Shown: positions 1-7,783, numbered from the stretch's first letter. The stretch is DNA of 32,800 nucleotides from Kosmotogaceae bacterium UBA1373 (GCA_002305955.1 DBRH01000083.1:15012-47811), one strand, 5' to 3'. Numbers and translations: made by a program. Notes: generated from the letters alone by a model not told the origin.

Positions 1-726
1 ACGGATATCGTAAACTGGGAATTCTGGGGAATGTTCGTGACCGGTTACGCTCCTATAGTGGATCGATCGAAGGACGAAGTGGTCGGGGTCGTGGGGGTAG
101 ATTTCTCCTTCGAGTATATAGAGAATTTGCTCAACAGAATCAGACAGCTGATAATCTTCACATTTCTTCTGATCGCGCTGCTGGGAACTTACATATTGAA
201 CAGGCTGGTCATAGATAGATCAACCGCCCTGAGTATCGATTACCTCACAGGTCTCCACAGCAAAAGGTATCACGATGCCAGATTGAACTCACTGATCAGA
301 AAGAGTCGTTTTTCCGGGAAACCTCTCTCGTTGATGATAATAGACGTCGATTCATTCAAAGAGATCAACGATGAGTTCGGCCATAATGTGGGCGACGAAA
401 CTCTCAAGGTGGCGGCCAGAAAGATCAAGCTCTACACGAGAAGCACCGATATCTGTTCTCGCGTGGGGGGAGATGAGTTTGCTATAATACTTCCAGAGAC
501 CGATCTTGAACGGGCCAGACTGGTGGGCGAGAGGATAGTGGAAAGATTTAAAAGAGATCTATCGTCAACGAAAAAAGACGGTGGTCCGAAAATAACTTTG
601 AGTATCGGTGTCGCACAGTGGCGGGAGGGCATGAGCGCCAGAGATCTTAATCAGCTCGCCGACGTCGCCATGTACAGGGCCAAAAGCAAGGGGCGCAACG
701 GAGTTTTTGCACACCAGCATCGCTGA
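1..726 (+). CDS. Membrane-anchored diguanylate cyclase (GGDEF), 5' end outside window
   Basis: The reading frame is open from the first base, so the gene starts upstream; 241 residues are visible. Residues 1-38 look like the end of an extracellular Cache-type sensor domain (a GYAPIVD...VVGVVGVDFS pattern). One membrane helix follows at about 49-70, then a GGDEF domain from about 78 to the end. The active-site signature GGDEF is intact at 156-160. An RSTD inhibitory I-site lies five residues before it, so the enzyme should make cyclic-di-GMP from two GTP and be inhibited by its product. The conserved DVDSFKEINDEFGH segment (115-128) carries the metal and GTP ligands. The ligand sensed cannot be told from the fragment. 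The downstream FAD enzyme begins 41 bp later and may be co-transcribed, but no functional link is evident. Confidence 0.93.
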   Translation, partial: TDIVNWEFWGMFVTGYAPIVDRSKDEVVGVVGVDFSFEYIENLLNRIRQLIIFTFLLIALLGTYILNRLVIDRSTALSIDYLTGLHSKRYHDARLNSLIRKSRFSGKPLSLMIIDVDSFKEINDEFGHNVGDETLKVAARKIKLYTRSTDICSRVGGDEFAIILPETDLERARLVGERIVERFKRDLSSTKKDGGPKITLSIGVAQWREGMSARDLNQLADVAMYRAKSKGRNGVFAHQHR

Positions 727-767
727 TGCGACCGATCTTAAGAAGCGCGAGATAATGGAGGATTGAA

Positions 768-2246
768 ATGTCGAAGGTAATCGTTATCGGCGCAGGAATA
801 GGTGGCCTCGCCGCCGGATGCTATGCCAGATTTAACGGTTTTCAGACGACCGTACTTGAAAGCGGCGAAAGGGCGGGCGGGCTCTGTACTTCCTGGAATC
901 GCGACGGCTTCACTTTCGACGGCTGCATCCGCCATCTTGCAGGTCTGAAGCCAGAAACGGCTCTTTACAAAATGTGGAGCGATCTCGGGGCAGCGCCTGC
1001 TGAGGCCTTCTTTCCTGAAGAACTGGTGAAGGTGATCGATGAATCGGGAAGAGAGTTCACAGTCTATTACGATACCAATAGGCTGGAAGAAGAGATGAAA
1101 CGCCTTGCCCCTGAGGACTCGGATACTATCGAGCAGTACATAAAGGGCATAAAGCTTCTTTCCAGGATCGAACTCATGGAAGTTGGTTTCTGGAAATTCC
1201 GCGACTGGCTGAAGAATATCCCCACGCTCATGAAAAGCGGCAAGTACTCGAGGGAGAGCATGAATAAGTTCGCCGAAAGGTTCTCCAGCCCAATTCTGAA
1301 AAAGTTTTTCCCGGTTATTCAATACGGCTGGAAGAACATCCCGCTCACTCTCCACCTGGCGGTCATGGCCGGTTCCAGCCGGAAAATGTACGGGCGTTAC
1401 GCTGGAGGGTCTTACGAGTTTTCCAGGGCCGTCGAGAAGCGTTTCCTCTCGCTGGGGGGTGAGCTCAGGTATGGAACCCGGGTCGAGAAGGTGCTCACCG
1501 ATAACGGTGTGACAACGGGAGTTCAACTCGAGAGCGGAGAGAAAATCACTGCCGATTACGTTATTTCTGACATCTACGGCTACGACACTTTCATGAAGCT
1601 CCTGGACGATAGATATCTGACCGACCGGTTCCGTTCGATGTACTCCCGGCCGATAGATAGAATGATGATGGCGATCCATGTGTCGCTGGGAGTGGGCATG
1701 GACCTCTCTCAGGTGCCGAACTCGATAGCGTTCTTTCCAGACAGACCCCCTGAAATAGCCGGGGAGAAACATGAAATGCTCAGCATCCTTAATTACGGCT
1801 ACGATCCCTCGATGGCTCCGAAAGGGAAGACTGCCCTTAAGGTCATGTACGACACCAGTTACTCTTACTGGGAAAAGCTTTACAAAGACAGACAGGCTTA
1901 CGAAGATGAAAAGAGAAAGATATCCGGGAACACCATACAGATTCTTGACAGAGTCTTCCCGGGTCTTGGCGATGCGGTGGAGGTCATCGACGTGGCCACG
2001 CCGATGACTACGAAAAGATACACCGCCAACGGTCAGGGCTTTGGCCGGAAAGAAGACTTCCGCCTCAAAGATACGCTCAGGGGTTTTTTAAACAGGCCTT
2101 TGACACTCGAGAGCCTGAAGAACTTCTTTGTGATCGGCCACTCCGTCGGCGGTACGAATCTCTACGGGTGTGCCGCAATGGGGATGAACACAGTAAAACT
2201 CTTGTGTAAAAGAGAAAAGAGGCGATTTCTCGCCTCTGTTAAGTGA
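768..2246 (+). CDS. CrtI/phytoene-desaturase-like FAD-dependent oxidoreductase
   Basis: A 492-residue protein with an N-terminal Rossmann dinucleotide fold: the GAGIGG motif at residues 8-13 follows a hydrophobic strand, and an acidic ribose-binding residue lies near 31 (VLESGERAGGLCTSW). The C-terminus has the family's second FAD contact (FVIGHSVGGTNLYGCAAMG). This layout and length match the phytoene desaturase / carotenoid isomerase / all-trans-retinol saturase superfamily. No carotenoid genes are nearby, so the substrate is unknown; calling it a carotenoid enzyme would over-read the family name. The ATG is preceded by GGAGG at 757-761 with good spacing. The last codons overlap the terminator hairpin of the convergent ATPase gene. 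Confidence 0.85.
   Translation: MSKVIVIGAGIGGLAAGCYARFNGFQTTVLESGERAGGLCTSWNRDGFTFDGCIRHLAGLKPETALYKMWSDLGAAPAEAFFPEELVKVIDESGREFTVYYDTNRLEEEMKRLAPEDSDTIEQYIKGIKLLSRIELMEVGFWKFRDWLKNIPTLMKSGKYSRESMNKFAERFSSPILKKFFPVIQYGWKNIPLTLHLAVMAGSSRKMYGRYAGGSYEFSRAVEKRFLSLGGELRYGTRVEKVLTDNGVTTGVQLESGEKITADYVISDIYGYDTFMKLLDDRYLTDRFRSMYSRPIDRMMMAIHVSLGVGMDLSQVPNSIAFFPDRPPEIAGEKHEMLSILNYGYDPSMAPKGKTALKVMYDTSYSYWEKLYKDRQAYEDEKRKISGNTIQILDRVFPGLGDAVEVIDVATPMTTKRYTANGQGFGRKEDFRLKDTLRGFLNRPLTLESLKNFFVIGHSVGGTNLYGCAAMGMNTVKLLCKREKRRFLASVK
2208..2237 (-). terminator. Rho-independent terminator of the P-type ATPase gene, lying inside the convergent CDS
   Basis: Read on the minus strand, an 8-bp perfect stem (AGAGGCGA / TCGCCTCT, 2218-2237) with a GAAA tetraloop is followed by a U-rich tract (TTTCTCTTTT). 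On the plus strand no T run follows, so it should stop only the ATPase transcript. It sits 45 bp after the ATPase stop codon and within the last codons of the plus-strand FAD oxidoreductase. Confidence 0.85.
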
Positions 2247-2281
2247 AAGCCGTATTGAAGGATTCTTCGGTCGCGAAACGC

Positions 2282-4891
2282 TCACTTCCTGTGCCTTACC
2301 AGACCGATCATTTTGGTCGCTTCAAGTACAGGCAGCGGTACGAAAGCCAGCAGGGCGGCGACCAGATACAGACCATAGCTAAGCGTCGTCAGACCGAAGA
2401 TGGTCGCCAGAGGCGGCACAAACGAAACAAGAGCTATCATCGCGAACGACACAACCGCGGCCAGAGTGAGGGTTCTGTTGGTGAACGGGCCGATTTTGAA
2501 CAGGGAACGACTGGAACGCATATTGAATGAATGTACCACCTGAGTCAGTGAAAGCACAAGGAAAGCCATGGTACGTCCGGTCGCTATATCGCCTGTCATG
2601 CGTCCTATAATGAATCCCATGAGAGTGAGGGCGGAAAACAGCATTCCCTGTAGCAAAACCTGTACGCCGAGCCCGTTCGCAAAGATGTTTTCCCTTCTTC
2701 GCCTCGGTCTTCGATTCATCACGTCGCTCTCCACAGGCTCCATACCCAGCGCTATAGCCGGAAGGCTGTCGGTTACCAGATTGATCCAGAGAAGTTGCAT
2801 CGATAGCAGAGGCGCTTCTCTCCACAGCAACATGGCGAAGAAAACGGTGAGTATCTCCCCGATATTCGTTCCAAGAAGGAAGCCGACCACTTTTCTTATA
2901 TTGTCGTAAATGCCCCGCCCCTCTTTCACCGCCTCGACTATTGTCGCGAAGTTGTCGTCCGTCAGGGTCATATCGGCCGCCCCTTTGGCCACGTCGGTAC
3001 CGGTGATACCCATGGCGCAGCCGATATCGGCTGCCTTAAGAGCCGGAGCGTCGTTCACGCCGTCGCCGGTCATTGCGACGATCTCTCCCCGCTCTTGCCA
3101 GGCCCGGACTATACGAATTTTGTCGGAGGGTGAGACTCTGGCATACACAGAGATCTTTCCGACTCTCTCTTTGAGTTCGCTTTCGGTCATCGCCGACAAC
3201 TCGCTTCCGGTTACTGTTTCGTCGCCATCGTCCAGTATTCCCAGTTCCCTGGCTATGGCAGATGCCGTGAGCGAGTGGTCACCGGTTATCATAACCGGTT
3301 TTATACCGGCCTTTCTGCACAGCGCGACGGCTTCTTTCGCTTCGGGTCGGGCCGGGTCGATCATACCGACCAGTCCCATGAAGGTCAAACCGCTCTCCAG
3401 GATTTCGGGTTCCGGTTCGGCCGGTACTTCGTCGATCTCCTTGAAAGCCACCGCAAGAACTCTCAGGGCATCGCGGCCCATCCGATCGACATATTCGCGC
3501 GCCTCACGTGTCTTACCTTCGACACATCTGCCGGAGAGAACATCGAAGGCACCCTTGACTATCACGATCTTTTTTCCGTCTATGAGATTCAGCGTGGTCA
3601 TCATTTTCCGCTCTGAATCGAACGGGATCTCTGCCAGCCTCGGATAGCGGGCGTCAAGTTCTTCCTTCATCATTCCGTTCTCGCGTGCTGCAAGTATTAT
3701 GGCCGTTTCGGTGGGATCGCCTATATGTTTCTCCATCCCGTCCTCGAACACAACTTTGCCGTCGCAGCAGAGCGCGGCGTAAAGCAAAAGCTTCCTTATA
3801 GAAGGAGAGTTGTCGCTTCCAACATCTTCCAGTGTCGACGTCGATCCATCAAAGGCTTTGACGAGAGTCATTCGATTCTGTGTGAGCGTACCGGTCTTGT
3901 CGGAGCAGATCACCGATGCGCTTCCAAGAGTCTCGACGGCCGGCAACCTGCGGATGATGGCGTTGCGCTTCACCATTCTTTGAACACCTATGGCAAGCAC
4001 GATAGTGACGATGGCCGGGAGTCCCTCGGGAATAGCTGAAACTGCGAGCGATACGGAGATCATGAAGATCTCCATCAAAGGAATTCCGTCGATCAGCCCT
4101 ATGACGAATATCACCGCGCAGACCAGAAGCGCGGCTATTCCCAGGTACTTGCCTAGTGTTGCCAGCTTTCGCTGAAGGGGAGTAGAACTCTCTTCTTCAC
4201 CGGCCAGAAGACCGGCGATCTTTCCCATCTCCGTATCCATGCCTGTGGCCGTCACCACGGCCTTCGCACGACCGTAAGAGATGCTACAACCGGAGAAGAT
4301 CATGTTATGACGGTCTCCAAGTGGAGCATCGCCGGGTACAGTCGTCTCTGCGCTTTTTTCCGACGGGATGGATTCGCCGGTGAGTGCCGATTCCTCTACT
4401 TTCAAGCTCGCGCAGGATATGAGCCGTCCATCGGCCGGTACGAAATTGCCGGCCTCTACGAGGACTATGTCTCCCGGGACTAGGCCGGTGGACTCGATCA
4501 TGCTTTCTTCACCATCCCTCAGAACTCTGGCGTGCGGTACAGAGAGTCTTTTTAGGGCCTCCAGAGCCTTTTCGGCTTTGCTTTCCTGAACCACCCCGAT
4601 TATCGCGTTCAACACAACGATGAGAATGATCAGCACAGGTTCTATGAAGCCTTCTCCTTCGTAGAATGAAACGGCGAAAGATAGGACGGCCGCCGCCATC
4701 AGTATGATTATCATGATGTCTTTGAATTGCTCGAGAAAACGCCGGAAATTTCCCTTCTTTTTTTCTTCCCTCAATCTGTTTTCACCGTGACTTTCAAGAC
4801 GAAGTGCCGCTTCTTCGGCGGAGAGTCCCACTTCCGGATTGACTCCAAGCTGCTTCAATATCTCTGTCAGACTATCGTGGTGCGGTATCAT
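2282..4891 (-). CDS. P-type Ca2+-transporting ATPase (SERCA-like, type II)
   Basis: The 869-residue protein has the full P2-ATPase layout. TGES is at 171-174 (actuator), the M4 motif IPEGLPA has Glu289, and the phosphorylated Asp331 is in DKTGTLT. A TGDGVNDAP hinge follows, with M5 NIGEI and M6 NLVTDSLPAIALG. The M4 Glu and the M5 and M6 Asn, Glu, Thr and Asp match the SERCA Ca2+ ligands, so ATP-driven Ca2+ export (possibly Mn2+) is likely. The M8 ligand equivalent to SERCA Glu908 is Gln784, as in plasma-membrane Ca2+ pumps, which suggests one ion per cycle. The start is set at 4891, directly after a GGAAGGAG site; 34 further upstream codons are open but would run through the operator palindrome. 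The tetR gene is just upstream on the same strand. Confidence 0.93.
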   Translation of the reverse strand: MIPHHDSLTEILKQLGVNPEVGLSAEEAALRLESHGENRLREEKKKGNFRRFLEQFKDIMIIILMAAAVLSFAVSFYEGEGFIEPVLIILIVVLNAIIGVVQESKAEKALEALKRLSVPHARVLRDGEESMIESTGLVPGDIVLVEAGNFVPADGRLISCASLKVEESALTGESIPSEKSAETTVPGDAPLGDRHNMIFSGCSISYGRAKAVVTATGMDTEMGKIAGLLAGEEESSTPLQRKLATLGKYLGIAALLVCAVIFVIGLIDGIPLMEIFMISVSLAVSAIPEGLPAIVTIVLAIGVQRMVKRNAIIRRLPAVETLGSASVICSDKTGTLTQNRMTLVKAFDGSTSTLEDVGSDNSPSIRKLLLYAALCCDGKVVFEDGMEKHIGDPTETAIILAARENGMMKEELDARYPRLAEIPFDSERKMMTTLNLIDGKKIVIVKGAFDVLSGRCVEGKTREAREYVDRMGRDALRVLAVAFKEIDEVPAEPEPEILESGLTFMGLVGMIDPARPEAKEAVALCRKAGIKPVMITGDHSLTASAIARELGILDDGDETVTGSELSAMTESELKERVGKISVYARVSPSDKIRIVRAWQERGEIVAMTGDGVNDAPALKAADIGCAMGITGTDVAKGAADMTLTDDNFATIVEAVKEGRGIYDNIRKVVGFLLGTNIGEILTVFFAMLLWREAPLLSMQLLWINLVTDSLPAIALGMEPVESDVMNRRPRRRRENIFANGLGVQVLLQGMLFSALTLMGFIIGRMTGDIATGRTMAFLVLSLTQVVHSFNMRSSRSLFKIGPFTNRTLTLAAVVSFAMIALVSFVPPLATIFGLTTLSYGLYLVAALLAFVPLPVLEATKMIGLVRHRK

Positions 4892-4937
4892 ATTCTCTTC
4901 TCCTTCCTTCCGTAATGAAATAACTCTGTATCGATCG

Positions 4938-4963
4938 TTATTGACTGAACGTTCAGTCAATAA
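4938..4963. promoter_or_regulatory. 26-bp perfect palindrome, probable TetR-family operator
   Basis: The half-site TTATTGACTGAAC is followed immediately by its exact reverse complement, giving 13+13 bp with no mismatch. Its core (TGACTGAA-CG-TTCAGTCA) is typical of TetR/AcrR-class operators. It lies 46 bp before the Ca2+ ATPase start codon and about 50 bp after the end of the tetR gene. The likely arrangement is that the adjacent TetR protein represses ATPase transcription here. I could not place a convincing -35/-10 pair around it. Confidence 0.8.
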
Positions 4964-5013
4964 GTGAAAAAAACTTACATGTGTCGGCGGCACAGGCTAT
5001 GATCTAAATACCT

Positions 5014-5730
5014 CTAGGTTTTGTCGTTGCGCAAGAGTATCTCGCTTCCCGATACGAGCGAGGCGAAGATTATCTTGAAAGAGCGTAGAAAAGAGTCTTT
5101 CAATTCCCTGTCGCTCATAGAGCTAATGACTTTGTACTCCTCGTAATGAGCGGCGAAATTGATCAGCGGTACTATGGAGAAGAAAAACTTGAAGACCGAC
5201 ATATCTCCCGAATATGTGAAATCCCTGTCGGCCTCGTATATAGTTTTGAATACGGGGTTGTCTTCACCGTCGCCCGTCAGTTCCATAAGCCTGAACAGGT
5301 CGTTGTGATGTTTGCTGTCTTTGAGAGATTCAAGCATGAGTATGCGTATGACGGCCCTTTTTTCCAGCACAAAGTCCAGCGCGCGCTCGTAGTAATCTAT
5401 AACCTTTCTGGAGAAATCTCGAATCGCTCCCCCGTCGATGAAACGAAGCCTGTCGGTTTCGATGTCTAGTTTCCCATCTCTGATCATCTGAACTATGCCA
5501 GTGTGAACGAAATCCATGGCGATAGTAGTCGCATCCTTCATGAGCGAATCGACCAGGTGGTTGAGGATTTCTTCTTTGCTCTCGAAATAGTAGTAAATGA
5601 GGCCTTTGGTCACTCCGGCCATCGAGGCGATCTCTCCGGTCGTGGTAGCATCGTATCCTTTCTGTGAGAAAAGCTGTATTGAGGCGTTAATAATTCTTTC
5701 TCTCGTTTCCTGGCCATCGTCGTTTTTCAA
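5014..5730 (-). CDS. TetR/AcrR-family transcriptional repressor
   Basis: A 238-residue regulator. The N-terminal TetR helix-turn-helix is clear: RERIINASIQLFSQKGYDAT, then GEIASMAGVTKGLIYYYF at about 32-49. The rest is an all-helical ligand-binding and dimerisation domain with no recognisable ligand motif. I chose the TTG at 5730 because a GGGGGA ribosome site lies six bases upstream and TetR proteins usually have about 10 residues before the first helix. A longer in-frame version from an ATG at 5811 would run through the promoter and operator. It is followed on the same strand by the Ca2+ ATPase, with a 26-bp palindrome between. The inducer is unknown; Ca2+ stress or a membrane-active compound is speculation. 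Confidence 0.9.
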   Translation of the reverse strand: MKNDDGQETRERIINASIQLFSQKGYDATTTGEIASMAGVTKGLIYYYFESKEEILNHLVDSLMKDATTIAMDFVHTGIVQMIRDGKLDIETDRLRFIDGGAIRDFSRKVIDYYERALDFVLEKRAVIRILMLESLKDSKHHNDLFRLMELTGDGEDNPVFKTIYEADRDFTYSGDMSVFKFFFSIVPLINFAAHYEEYKVISSMSDRELKDSFLRSFKIIFASLVSGSEILLRNDKT

Positions 5731-5745
5731 GCGAAGTCCCCCTGC

Positions 5746-5755
5746 TGACCGGTCA
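5746..5755. promoter_or_regulatory. Short palindrome TGACCGGTCA, possible autoregulatory TetR operator
   Basis: A perfect 10-bp palindrome lies between the -10 box and the TTG start of tetR. Its core resembles the centre of the 26-bp palindrome (CTGACCGGTCAT against CTGAACGTTCAG), but the outer arms are not conserved. That would fit a weaker second operator giving autorepression. Confidence 0.45.
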
Positions 5756-5764
5756 TTTAATTCA

Positions 5765-5792
5765 ATTATATACACTTCATGATATCTGTCAA
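5765..5792 (-). promoter_or_regulatory. Sigma-70 promoter of tetR
   Basis: On the minus strand, consensus TTGACA (5787-5792) and consensus TATAAT (5765-5770) are separated by 16 bp. Transcription should start about 30 bases before the TTG start codon, directly over or beside the short palindrome. Confidence 0.8.
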
Positions 5793-5903
5793 GTCGCTGG
5801 CATCGCTTCACTATGACAGGCTTGATTTCTATAATTAACCGCAGTTTGTGATTGGCTGTCTGCTAATAAAGACCAGGGCTAAACGAGTTGTCTGCGTACG
5901 ATG

Positions 5904-5960
5904 AAAAAACCTACAACAAGAGGTGGGCCGTAATGTGCTTTCAGTCACGCTTATTGTAGG
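5904..5960 (-). terminator. Long-loop terminator-like inverted repeat after the Gly-rich protein gene
   Basis: Arms of 11 nt (5910-5920 and 5950-5960, 10 of 11 positions complementary, CCTACAA-rich) enclose a 29-nt loop. On the minus strand a run of six T (5904-5909) follows directly. It is 28 bp past the stop codon of the small secreted-protein gene. The loop is longer than usual for an intrinsic terminator and contains a small GTG/CAC helix, so a short structured RNA is possible. Confidence 0.55.
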
Positions 5961-5988
5961 TATTTGCCGATAGACCTCACGATGATGT

Positions 5989-6321
5989 TTAGCGGCCTCC
6001 GATTTGAAGCATTGCAACTCCCGAGAAGTTGAAACTCTTGAACGCATTCCGCATCATAATTATGAACTCTTTGAGTAGCGTGAAAAACAACGGTTCGCTC
6101 TTTTCAAAAATCGGGCGGACGGCAGGCAATGCCACCGTCCGCTCACCGGAATCGAGTTTCCCGCCGCCCGGACCGTCTCCCTGACCGTTTCCCGGAGAAC
6201 CGTAACCCGCACCATCGTCCGGTCCATCGGAGATGCCGTCGCCTGGACCGTTTCCGTTGTTCGCAAACACCAAACCAAAAACCACCAATAAAAGAAGGGT
6301 AAGTGTGATTATTCGCTTCAT
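5989..6321 (-). CDS. Small secreted Gly/Asp-rich protein of unknown function
   Basis: A 110-residue protein with no family I can name. Residues 1-20 form a clear Sec signal peptide (MKRIITLTLLLLVVFGLVFA). A 35-residue low-complexity stretch follows, rich in Gly, Asn, Asp and Pro with repeated GxGDG/GPGDG-like units, then a partly hydrophobic C-terminal segment. There is no lipobox Cys. The Gly-Asp-rich part resembles cation-binding or flexible linker repeats of cell-surface proteins, but that is only a compositional likeness. The ATG at 6321 is supported by AGGAGG with seven-base spacing; an open extension of 25 codons upstream lacks this support. It stands alone, with its own terminator-like element. 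Confidence 0.7.
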   Translation of the reverse strand: MKRIITLTLLLLVVFGLVFANNGNGPGDGISDGPDDGAGYGSPGNGQGDGPGGGKLDSGERTVALPAVRPIFEKSEPLFFTLLKEFIIMMRNAFKSFNFSGVAMLQIGGR

Positions 6322-6396
6322 ACTATTGACCTCCTGAGAGAATTTATGAAATAAGTATAGAAGAACATCGATTAAAGAGAGATTAAAAACTATCAT

Positions 6397-6613
6397 CGCA
6401 TCTCTTCAGTCTCTCCCCTTCTCGCTCTTTCCAGGGATGGGTCCATGCTCCTGGACGAAACGAAGGACGGCTCTTCACTCTCTTTCGCTCTTGCCAGACT
6501 CTAGACCCCACACCTCTGACCCCGCTCTCCCTATAAGGGTTTAGCATTTCATAAATCAGTAAAGCTTGATCTGAAAAGCTTTTCATAGTAGTTATTGTAC
6601 AGATTAGTAAAAC
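6397..6613. other. Gene-free stretch, possibly a dispersed repeat
   Basis: A 217-bp gap between two divergent genes. The plus strand is pyrimidine-rich (many TCTC/CTCTTTC tracts) with CCAGG and CCTGG arms around 6432-6456. Weak open frames exist on the minus strand, but they lack ribosome sites and have biased composition (Arg/Trp/Gly-rich), so I do not call a gene. The composition differs from the flanking genes, and a genomic repeat is possible. Confidence 0.35.
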
Positions 6614-6642
6614 TTGACTCAATCCAATTTACGGTGTAGAAT
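6614..6642 (+). promoter_or_regulatory. Sigma-70 promoter of araR
   Basis: TTGACT (6614-6619) and TAGAAT (6637-6642) are separated by exactly 17 bp. The predicted transcription start, about 6649, falls inside the operator at 6644-6665, so repressor binding there would block initiation. Confidence 0.8.
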
Positions 6643-6643
6643 T

Positions 6644-6665
6644 CAAATACGTACGTACATTTAAG
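6644..6665. promoter_or_regulatory. AraR-like operator 1 (autoregulation)
   Basis: A 22-bp site centred on 6654/6655. The right half is GTACATTTAAG and the left half is CAAATACGTAC, with central GTACGTAC as in the Bacillus AraR operator core. The right half (GTACGKACATWTAAG including the centre) recurs at two sites upstream of the transporter gene. The site runs from the -10 box to the base before the araR ATG. Confidence 0.75.
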
Positions 6666-7739
6666 ATGCGGGGGGCGATCGTCATCACATCCAAATATGG
6701 GATCATCGAGCGCTATTTGCTTGAGGAATTGAAGTCCGGAAAGTATTCGGCTGGCGATAAACTCCCAACGGAAAAAGAGTTGATGACGAAGTTCAACGCC
6801 AGTAGAGAGACTGTCAGAAAGGCACTGGACAGATTGACTCTGAAAGCCGTCATTGTCCGCAGGCCAGGCCTTGGGACCTTTGTCAGCTATGGAAACGATA
6901 ATCATCTGGTTGGAATACTCGTTCAGCAGATAACCAGTTATATCTTTCCCTATGTCGTACTAGGTGCGGAGGATTATCTTTTTAGAAATGAATACAAAAT
7001 GCTTCTGGGAAACGCTTCCGAAGATCCGGTCAAAGAGAGACAGATTCTTGGCGAGTGGATGGAATCCGGCGTCAAGGGGCTGATTATCGACCCTGTCTAC
7101 AGTGCGACCAAGAGATCGAACAAGGATTTTGTGAAGTCTTTGACGAAATCCGGGATCAAGATAACCCTGGTTCACACCGATTGGAACATTGATCAGGTGA
7201 GTTGCGTCATTCTAGACGATGCCAGCGGAGGCGAAAAGGCTGCCGAGATCTTTTACGATTATGGCCACAGAAGGGTTGCAGTCATTTACAAATCCACTCA
7301 TCTTCCGGGTGTTGTCAGGGCTAGGAGTTTCATCGAGAGGTGCCGGCAGCTGGGAGTCGATAGAATCTACGATAAGGCCTTCAACGTGTCTGAATTCACA
7401 GGAGCGCCCATGCAGATCGCCCACGAACTCATGTCTCTCCCCTTGCAGATAAGACCTACCGCGATTTTTTGCTACAACGACGCAACGGCCCTTCAGCTCC
7501 AGCTGGTCGCAAAGCGTTTAGCTTTGAGAATACCGGACGACATATCCGTTATCGGTTTTGACGATGGCCCCATCGGTGACTTCAGAGATGTTTTGACTAC
7601 CTTCGCCCACCCTAAAGAAGAGGTAGGCAGGAGAGCCGTCGAAATTCTTCTCGATATGCTCAACGGCGGCAAACCCCAGAAAGTTGTCTTTAAACCTGAA
7701 CTCATAGAGAGAAGTTCCATCACTCAGGCGAAATCATAA
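6666..7739 (+). CDS. araR: AraR-type transcriptional repressor (GntR DNA-binding + LacI-type effector domain)
   Basis: A 357-residue chimeric regulator. Residues 9-75 are a GntR winged helix (LPTEKELMTKFNASRETVRKAL at the core, closing with RPGLGTFV). Residues 80-355 are a periplasmic-binding-protein-like LacI/GalR effector domain (GHRRVAVIYKS, PTAIFCYND, DDISVIGFDDGPI). This fusion is the hallmark of AraR, which releases DNA on binding L-arabinose in Bacillus. The context (arabinofuranosidases, sugar transporter, isomerase, kinase) agrees. The promoter, operator and start codon are stacked, so the mRNA leader before this ATG would be only about 16 nt with no Shine-Dalgarno site. A few residues later there is a G-run but no standard start codon, so the ATG is kept. 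It ends in its own terminator. Confidence 0.92.
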   Translation: MRGAIVITSKYGIIERYLLEELKSGKYSAGDKLPTEKELMTKFNASRETVRKALDRLTLKAVIVRRPGLGTFVSYGNDNHLVGILVQQITSYIFPYVVLGAEDYLFRNEYKMLLGNASEDPVKERQILGEWMESGVKGLIIDPVYSATKRSNKDFVKSLTKSGIKITLVHTDWNIDQVSCVILDDASGGEKAAEIFYDYGHRRVAVIYKSTHLPGVVRARSFIERCRQLGVDRIYDKAFNVSEFTGAPMQIAHELMSLPLQIRPTAIFCYNDATALQLQLVAKRLALRIPDDISVIGFDDGPIGDFRDVLTTFAHPKEEVGRRAVEILLDMLNGGKPQKVVFKPELIERSSITQAKS

Positions 7740-7783
7740 AGAGCTTAGAACTCTAAAACGGGAAAACCTCTTCGATAATTGTG

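Noticed and set aside
738..1772. A 344-codon minus-strand frame opposite the FAD oxidoreductase
   Set aside because: No ribosome site or known motif; the plus strand has a complete Rossmann-fold enzyme.
5835..6047. A 70-codon minus-strand frame overlapping the end of the Gly-rich protein gene
   Set aside because: It spans the terminator-like inverted repeat, has no ribosome site and no coding-like composition.
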